A stretch of DNA of 38,738 bases, from NCBI GenBank assembly GCA_033557685.1, contig JAWQRN010000103.1, positions 1-38,738 on the forward strand, in the 5' to 3' direction. A model generated the notes under the pieces. That model saw only the letters and a list, made by a program, of their open reading frames with translations. It was not told the DNA's origin and did not search any database. This stretch comes from Sperchopsis tessellata (lineage: Eukaryota; Arthropoda; Insecta; Coleoptera; Hydrophilidae). Each line of letters starts with the position of its first letter. Position 1 is the first letter of the stretch. This document shows, in pieces, positions 34,010-38,738 of the stretch. Made by a program: the position numbers and the translations under genes.

Positions 34010-34096
34010 TCATAAAGGAGATAACTGGAGGGGGACGTCATGAAAAATTCTTCTAAAATTCACAGATCTGTAAATTGCGTCATTGCAGTCTTCACC
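34010..34096 (-). other. Possible terminal exon of an off-window gene
   Basis: A pyrimidine-rich tract ending TTTCAG at 34097-34102 precedes an open segment on the minus strand. One phase gives VKTAMTQFTDL and a stop at 34060-34062; another gives GEDCNDAIYRSVNFRRIF and runs to a stop at 34010-34012. The first ends in T-D-L, the form of a class I PDZ ligand, and its last residues recall plexin-B tails, which end VTDL. No upstream exon was identified with confidence inside the window, so this is only a candidate. Confidence 0.2.
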
Positions 34097-34102
34097 CTGA
34101 AA

Positions 34103-35180
34103 TATTTTCAGAAATAAAAATGTGCTTTGACACAATAAACAAAATTTAAAAACTACTATATTTATCAACCATTTTTTTTTTAATATATACTTGCACAAAA
34201 AATGTAATAGAATTCTTTAAGACTGCGGATTTTCATATGTAAAATTGTAATTTTTTGTCCGTATATTTCTGATAAATGGCATTTATACTAGGAAATAAGT
34301 ATATCATGATAAACAACTATATATTTTCTACATCTTCAGATAATTTAAATGATATATTTTAATTTCATAAGCTCACATAGTGAAAAGAAATAATTTTTAA
34401 AACCACAGTCTTAAACAGAACTACCAGTAAAAATAAATCAAATTAAAAACTATAATAAATTTTATATTTCAAATTACATTAAACAGAGCATTGCTATTAC
34501 CAAGAAAATAATTTTTCATACTTAATACTTTTCAATAATAAAAAATAATGCTAAAGTAAATCAGTAAAATAATAAAATATATTATTTAAATTAATATTTT
34601 GTAAATTTATTTAAAAATATCGTTTGATAATGTTTCTGTTGATATATCTTGTTCCCTAACCATCTGTTCAGTTTTGTATATTGTTTACACTACAAATATC
34701 TGTACGGTAAGATATATTGAGAAGACCTTTATAAAATTTATGAGAAACATACCTATTATCAATAAGCAAATTTGCATATCAGCTAATAGTTATGGTGCTC
34801 ATAATTTTTTTAAGGTACCACCAACTTACCTCGACCTTTCTGTAGGGAATGGAAGTAACCATTGATTTTTTGTGCAGTGTCTATGTTAGCCTTACTTTTG
34901 GATGGCCATAGTTTGGAATAGATATTTTTAAGACAAAATTTATGTAAAATTAAATTTCTTAGTTATAAAAGTTTTCTTACAGTGCAGCTTGAGGTGCTTC
35001 GCCAAACCAAAGTATTTGGAATCACTAGCTTAGAAAGTATTTATACTCATTATAACTATTAAATTGTTTGTAACAGACATTCTAATTAGAGAAACAAAAA
35101 AAGTCTCCAGTAGATCTCCACAACTATTATTTAATTCTTCGATTTTCTCTTAGCAGAGGAGTGTTGATTTGACTTCAATG
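34103..35180. other. AT-rich spacer before the right-hand LINE
   Basis: Nothing firmly assigned. Two good-looking donor sequences lie on the minus strand (GTAAGT after GGTCGAG near 34830, GTAAGA after CTGCACT near 34980) but no recognisable protein is attached to either. Confidence 0.3.
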
Positions 35181-36129
35181 TTGTGGAGGATCAGTGGCTC
35201 AGCAGACTATCTCTCGCCAATGGCTCTTATGTTCAGCATCCCTGGTACCCTTATTAATTATAGAGTTTATCAGCGCCCTTACCTGATCTGACAATTCCTT
35301 TGGGAAATATCCTCTTGGTGTTGGCTTTCCATATTTCCCTGAAAAATCAGTTATCATTTTCTTACCTCGATAGATGCCCAAATTATCTCAGAATAGAGAG
35401 ATGTTATGGTTCTATTATCTCATTGAGGAAGGACACATTTGTTCATCTGGCAGTCCCGGGAACTGGAAGTTCTTGCCTCCAGCGCCACATTTCATTTTAT
35501 GTCTTATACTTTAAGTGTCCAGGCCATATAATACGACAGAGGATTTGAGGGTTTTTATTATTTGTTTTTGTATATTCATTGTGATGATGCTATCGACCCA
35601 AGTTCTTTGTAGTTCCTGCATGCTTCTCTTTGCCATCTCATACATATGTTGTATTTTTTCAGTGCTTGTGTCTTCATTAGTAATTACTATATCCAAATAC
35701 ACAAACTGATTGACCATTTGCGATTGGCCATTAAGCATGATGTCTCGCATATTATTGTTTAAGCAGTCTATAATCATGATTATTGTTTTGTCATGGTTAA
35801 TGTCCAGATGAGGGCTGGACTTGTCTTTTTTTAACTCATCTCATTAGCCCTTGTAACTCATGGGCAAAGCACGCAAACAACGCTGTATCATCAGCATATC
35901 GTAATTTACTGATTATGACTCCTCCAATGGAAATGCCACTAGTGCAGTTTCCAATGCCTTCCTCCTAATATCTTTGCCATGCATATATTGAAGAGCTTTG
36001 GAGACAAAATACATCCCTGTCTGAAGCCTTTTATAAATGTGCAGATTTTTGAAAGGTAAGTTGTCAATTTGTATGGGGGCTTCACTGTGGGTGCACATTT
36101 TTTTTTTAAATGGTACTGGAATCAAAACC

Positions 36130-36375
36130 CATAAACTTCTATATATTTATTATATTAAATGACATTTAACAGATTTATTAATTCTAACGAATTGATTCCA
36201 AACCTGTGCAATTTTATTCTAAGAAAAGCCGCCTGTGGGCTGAGAATCGAACTCGGGCCGCCTTGGATCGCATAGTTAAAGCTCCAACAATACAGCCAGA
36301 GGACACTTGGGTGTATTTGTCTTGAATCCGAAGACTTACGTGACTCAGTAACTTTGTTTCGGTTAATATGGTCCA
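36130..36375 (-). repeat. tRNA-like SINE candidate inserted in the LINE
   Basis: On the minus strand GAGTTCGATTCTC at 36242-36254 fits the B box of a tRNA-type RNA polymerase III promoter. Upstream, near 36290-36310, CTGGCTGTATTGTTGGAG is a weak A-box-like stretch. The segment falls between two adjacent RT blocks of the LINE (VDYSKSFD near 36400 and the palm below 36115), which are further apart here than normal, so it looks inserted. The A-run at about 36101-36110 (minus strand) could be its tail. No cloverleaf of an intact tRNA can be drawn. Confidence 0.4.
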
Positions 36376-36425
36376 TAATTAATCTAATTCCAAGTAATCG
36401 AAGGATTTGCTATAGTCAACATAAC

Positions 36426-36452
36426 ATATATATATTTATATATATTATATAT
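36426..36452. repeat. (TA)n microsatellite
   Basis: Imperfect TATATATT tract immediately left of the foldback repeat. It may be the insertion target or a product of it. Confidence 0.7.
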
Positions 36453-36677
36453 GGAGATGACTTTCGACAATTATCCTACGAATGTGTTTCTTCATTTTGA
36501 GAAGAACGAGCTTATGGCCAACATCCTTCCCATCGGCAGATCTATTTAATTAGAGACAGCGAATGACAGTCATCTGACGATGGCCAAAGGATGTTGGACG
36601 GAAGCTCATCGAAAAGCTCAATTTTCTCAGAACAAAAAATCACTTACGTGGAATAATTCTTGAAAGTCATCTCTTCT
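36453..36677. repeat. Foldback repeat with hairpin motif copy 3, nested in the LINE
   Basis: Left arm 36453-36540 and right arm 36570-36677 are diverged inverted copies. GAGATGACTTTC starts the left arm and its complement ends the right; CCAACATCC and ATCG.CAGA are shared near the centre. On the plus strand the right arm reads CTGACGA (36574-36580), a small stem CCAA/TTGG, then GACGGAAGC. It splits the RT domain of the LINE between FVKERGTQE and VDYSKSFD, so it inserted after the LINE did. Confidence 0.75.
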
Positions 36678-37830
36678 ATACTACAATCACGAAAACAATT
36701 TCCTGAGTACCACGCTCTTTTACAAAACCTGCGATATTTTATTTAAGATAGTGATGAGAGTTTTACAAGCATGCAACATGAGGGCTATCAATCAGTAATA
36801 GTCACACCTCTTCCTGGAACCGTTCTTATATAGCGGTAGGAATACAAAACTTGTCCGCTTTCGTGGCCAAAGCCCAGTTATCCATATGTTTTGATAGATA
36901 AGATAATGTCAACACCTTATTCTCCAGTAGCCCTAAAGATCCCCGCTATTATGCAATCGTAATTTATAAGACTTTAGTTTTTTAATGGCATTTCTAACTT
37001 CCTCTCTTAGTATGGATGGTTTTTACATATCTTCTTCCGTAATTGGTTTTGTCTCTCCATTACTATTAGACTCTGCACTGATTTTGTTTCTTCTCAGTCT
37101 ATATATCTTTGCTTTTTTACTTAATTAAAAGTGTCATTTATCATCCAGATTTTTTTTGGCCTTTGATTTTTTTTTTTCCGTAATCATTTTTTTGTATATT
37201 ATCACATTTCAACAAACATGCTGCTATAAAAAAATGGCTAGTTTTTTGTTGAACTTATTTGAATTTCAGCTTAAACTGTGCCATCTGTAGTCTATGGTCG
37301 CTCCCACACTCCACTCCAGGAAGAGTCTTAAACCTTTCAAACAATTTTATTATCAGATGTTTTTCTCTTTAATTTCTAACCCCAACTCCATATTTATCTA
37401 GTACATTTCTTATGTTTTCGTTTCTTTGAGTGTCACCCACTTTTACATTAAAGTTGCTGACTATAATAAATGTTTCCCTTCCTGTAATGTTTTGTTGTGT
37501 TTCTTCCAGCTTTCCATAGGATTATTCTATTTCTTGGTCGCTGTAGTTGTATGTTGGGGCCTTGACTTGAATTATGTGTAGAGGAATTGGTTTAAAGTTT
37601 AGTTTGATAGCTCCTATTCTGTCATTGACTGTGTCATAGACCTTTAAATATTTGCTGGTATTTGTGGATAGTATAAATCCTACTCCATTTCTGCTGTTAT
37701 CCACATTGCTTGAAAAGATAATTGTGTTGCCATTAGATGTGCATATGCCAGTTACAGACATTTTGCACCTTTTGAGTTCATTTTTCATAACGTGTCTTTC
37801 ACTGGTTTGCACATGTTATGTTAATGCTGA

Positions 37831-38540
37831 TGTTAAGAATGTCTATGCTATCTTTGTTGTATGTTGTAGCTTTCGTCAAATTATAACCCTGGAAATTCAA
37901 TGGAGGGATGATTTTTACTTCTGGAATATTTAACATTAAGCAACATCACGATTTTCTTGGGAATGTATTGTTTCTAGTTAAGGAGGGTTTCCGTTTCTCT
38001 CCTCAAAACACAGGGATTTAATCCTGTTAACTGTGTCTAGTATGGTTATCTTGTAAATTGAGACTTCGTGTCATTGATGTCCTCTCGACATGGTGGGGTC
38101 GAATAGACAGTTACCAATTTAGGTTAGCTTTGCCTTGTAATATTTAAATCTAATTTACACGTGGACGAATTAAACACAACTCTAAATACACATTCTGTTT
38201 TTCTAGATCCATGGCTGAGTGAGGATTAATGATACAGCCATCCGGAGTCTTAAACGGAAGTTCTAGAATGGTTATACTGCTAATGTTTTGTCGCCCAGAG
38301 CTTCATTAGTTATTTAGCAGGATGCACCAACGAGCATTTGGATATCATTTGATTATATACATGTTGCTCAATTACCTCTCATTATTAAATACCTTAACCA
38401 AAATATAACCTCCACCACATAGAACTATAATACTGTGATACTGTTAGTATTTGTCAATGAATTTAGCTGAATTGATTAGAACCCAAAATGATAAGATTAG
38501 CAATATTATGAACAAAAATATGCACTTGCCTCACTGCATT
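37831..38540. other. Spacer between the LINE and the DNA-transposon end
   Basis: May include the LINE 5' UTR at its lower end. No coding or RNA gene recognised. Confidence 0.35.
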
Positions 38541-38560
38541 ATATATATATATATATATAG
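38540..38560. repeat. (AT)n microsatellite
   Basis: About ten perfect AT units directly preceding the probable transposon end, consistent with insertion into a TA-rich target. Confidence 0.85.
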
Positions 38561-38738
38561 TGAACCCTCGATCAAACGAACTTCTCGGGAGAAGGGGTGT
38601 CCGTTAAATGCGATTGTCCGTTAAATCCGAATATTCGAAAATGGTCTATATTAAATTAAATGTAAATTAAATTACAAATCATATATTTACCCGCTTACCG
38701 TAATTAATGCGAACCGAGTCCGGAGTTTATTTAAAATG
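38559..38738 (+). mobile_element. End of a probable pogo/Tigger-type DNA transposon (runs off window)
   Basis: After a TA target the sequence AGTGAACCCTCGATCAAACG begins, followed by two spaced copies of GTCCGTTAAAT and CCGAATATTCG. Pogo/Tigger terminal repeats typically open CAGT.GAACC(T)CGAT and contain internal repeats of this kind. No transposase is visible because the element continues beyond the window edge, so autonomy cannot be judged. Confidence 0.6.

Larger units (their letters stand above)
31011..34013. other. AT-rich spacer
   Basis: No gene was assigned. It contains a repeat fragment at 32570-32620 and a less AT-rich patch at 33105-33310 with open frames on both strands, both listed separately. 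About 33380-34000 is extremely AT-rich. Confidence 0.4.
35180..37830 (-). mobile_element. Nearly full-length, inactive endonuclease/reverse-transcriptase LINE
   Basis: Blocks appear in order on the minus strand across several frames. The endonuclease is at about 37815-37380 (KNELKRCKMSVTGI, NSRNGVGFILS, IQVKAPTYNYSDQEIE). The RT linker and fingers are at about 37020-36700 (PILREEVRNAIKKLKSYKL, ATGE, then FVKERGTQE). VDYSKSFDYL is near 36400. The palm is at about 36115-35870 (GFRQGCILSPKLFNI, then SKLRYADDTALF with the YADD catalytic box). The thumb/tail is at about 35720-35510 (FVYLDIVITNEDTSTEKI, IIKTLKSSVVLYGLDT) and runs on to about 35190. Frameshifts, stops and two nested insertions show it is dead. 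The block set matches insect 'endonuclease-reverse transcriptase' LINEs; the exact clade is not determined. Confidence 0.85.

Noticed and set aside
34805..34850. 10-nt micro-exon between a strong acceptor and donor on the minus strand
   Set aside because: The splice signals look good but no gene can be connected on either side.

Overview
This is eukaryotic nuclear DNA, very AT-rich, and almost certainly from an insect; the order cannot be fixed from the sequence. Three conserved animal genes can be assembled exon by exon with GT/AG junctions and consistent phases. Much of the DNA between and inside them is decayed transposable elements. No bacterial, phage, CRISPR or intact tRNA/rRNA feature is visible.

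Layout: (1) 2339-13272, minus strand: an 8-exon ARHGAP1/RhoGAP68F-type gene (CRAL-TRIO plus RhoGAP domains, 472 aa). Its 6.1 kb fifth intron holds a LINE 3' end, a hairpin plus minisatellite repeat and a broken Ty3/gypsy element. Its second intron holds two tandem copies of a LINE reverse-transcriptase piece. (2) 13273-16360: spacer with nothing assigned. (3) 16361-26714, minus strand: a 9-exon RMC1 (C18orf8/Mic1; fly Bulli) gene, 620 aa, with a tiny last exon 3.3 kb from the rest. Its first intron holds a Jockey-like RNase H fragment abutting a foldback repeat, and its last intron another LINE fragment. (4) 26715-27018: a 304-bp gap shared head to head by RMC1 and ICA1, probably a bidirectional promoter. 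(5) 27019-29033, plus strand: a 2-exon ICA69/ICA1 gene (410 aa) with BAR/arfaptin and ICA C-terminal regions. (6) 29034-35180: AT-rich spacer with an RNase H fragment, a repeat fragment and one possible terminal exon of an off-window gene. (7) 35180-37830, minus strand: a nearly complete but dead endonuclease/reverse-transcriptase LINE, itself split by a foldback repeat and a tRNA-like SINE. (8) 38559-end: one end of a probable pogo/Tigger-type DNA transposon.

All three host genes act on the cytosolic face of endomembranes: RMC1 with the Mon1-Ccz1 Rab7 exchange factor, ICA69 as a BAR partner of PICK1 on Golgi and secretory vesicles, and ARHGAP1 on endosomes as a Cdc42/Rho GAP. That is family knowledge; their adjacency may be chance.

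The most unusual signal is a short dispersed motif, TGA-rich box / hairpin / GAAA-like box, seen at four places (3957, 17300, 24880, 36574). Two copies sit in long inverted repeats and one beside a 34-35 bp minisatellite. It resembles a decayed hammerhead-ribozyme core, though no single copy has the complete consensus.
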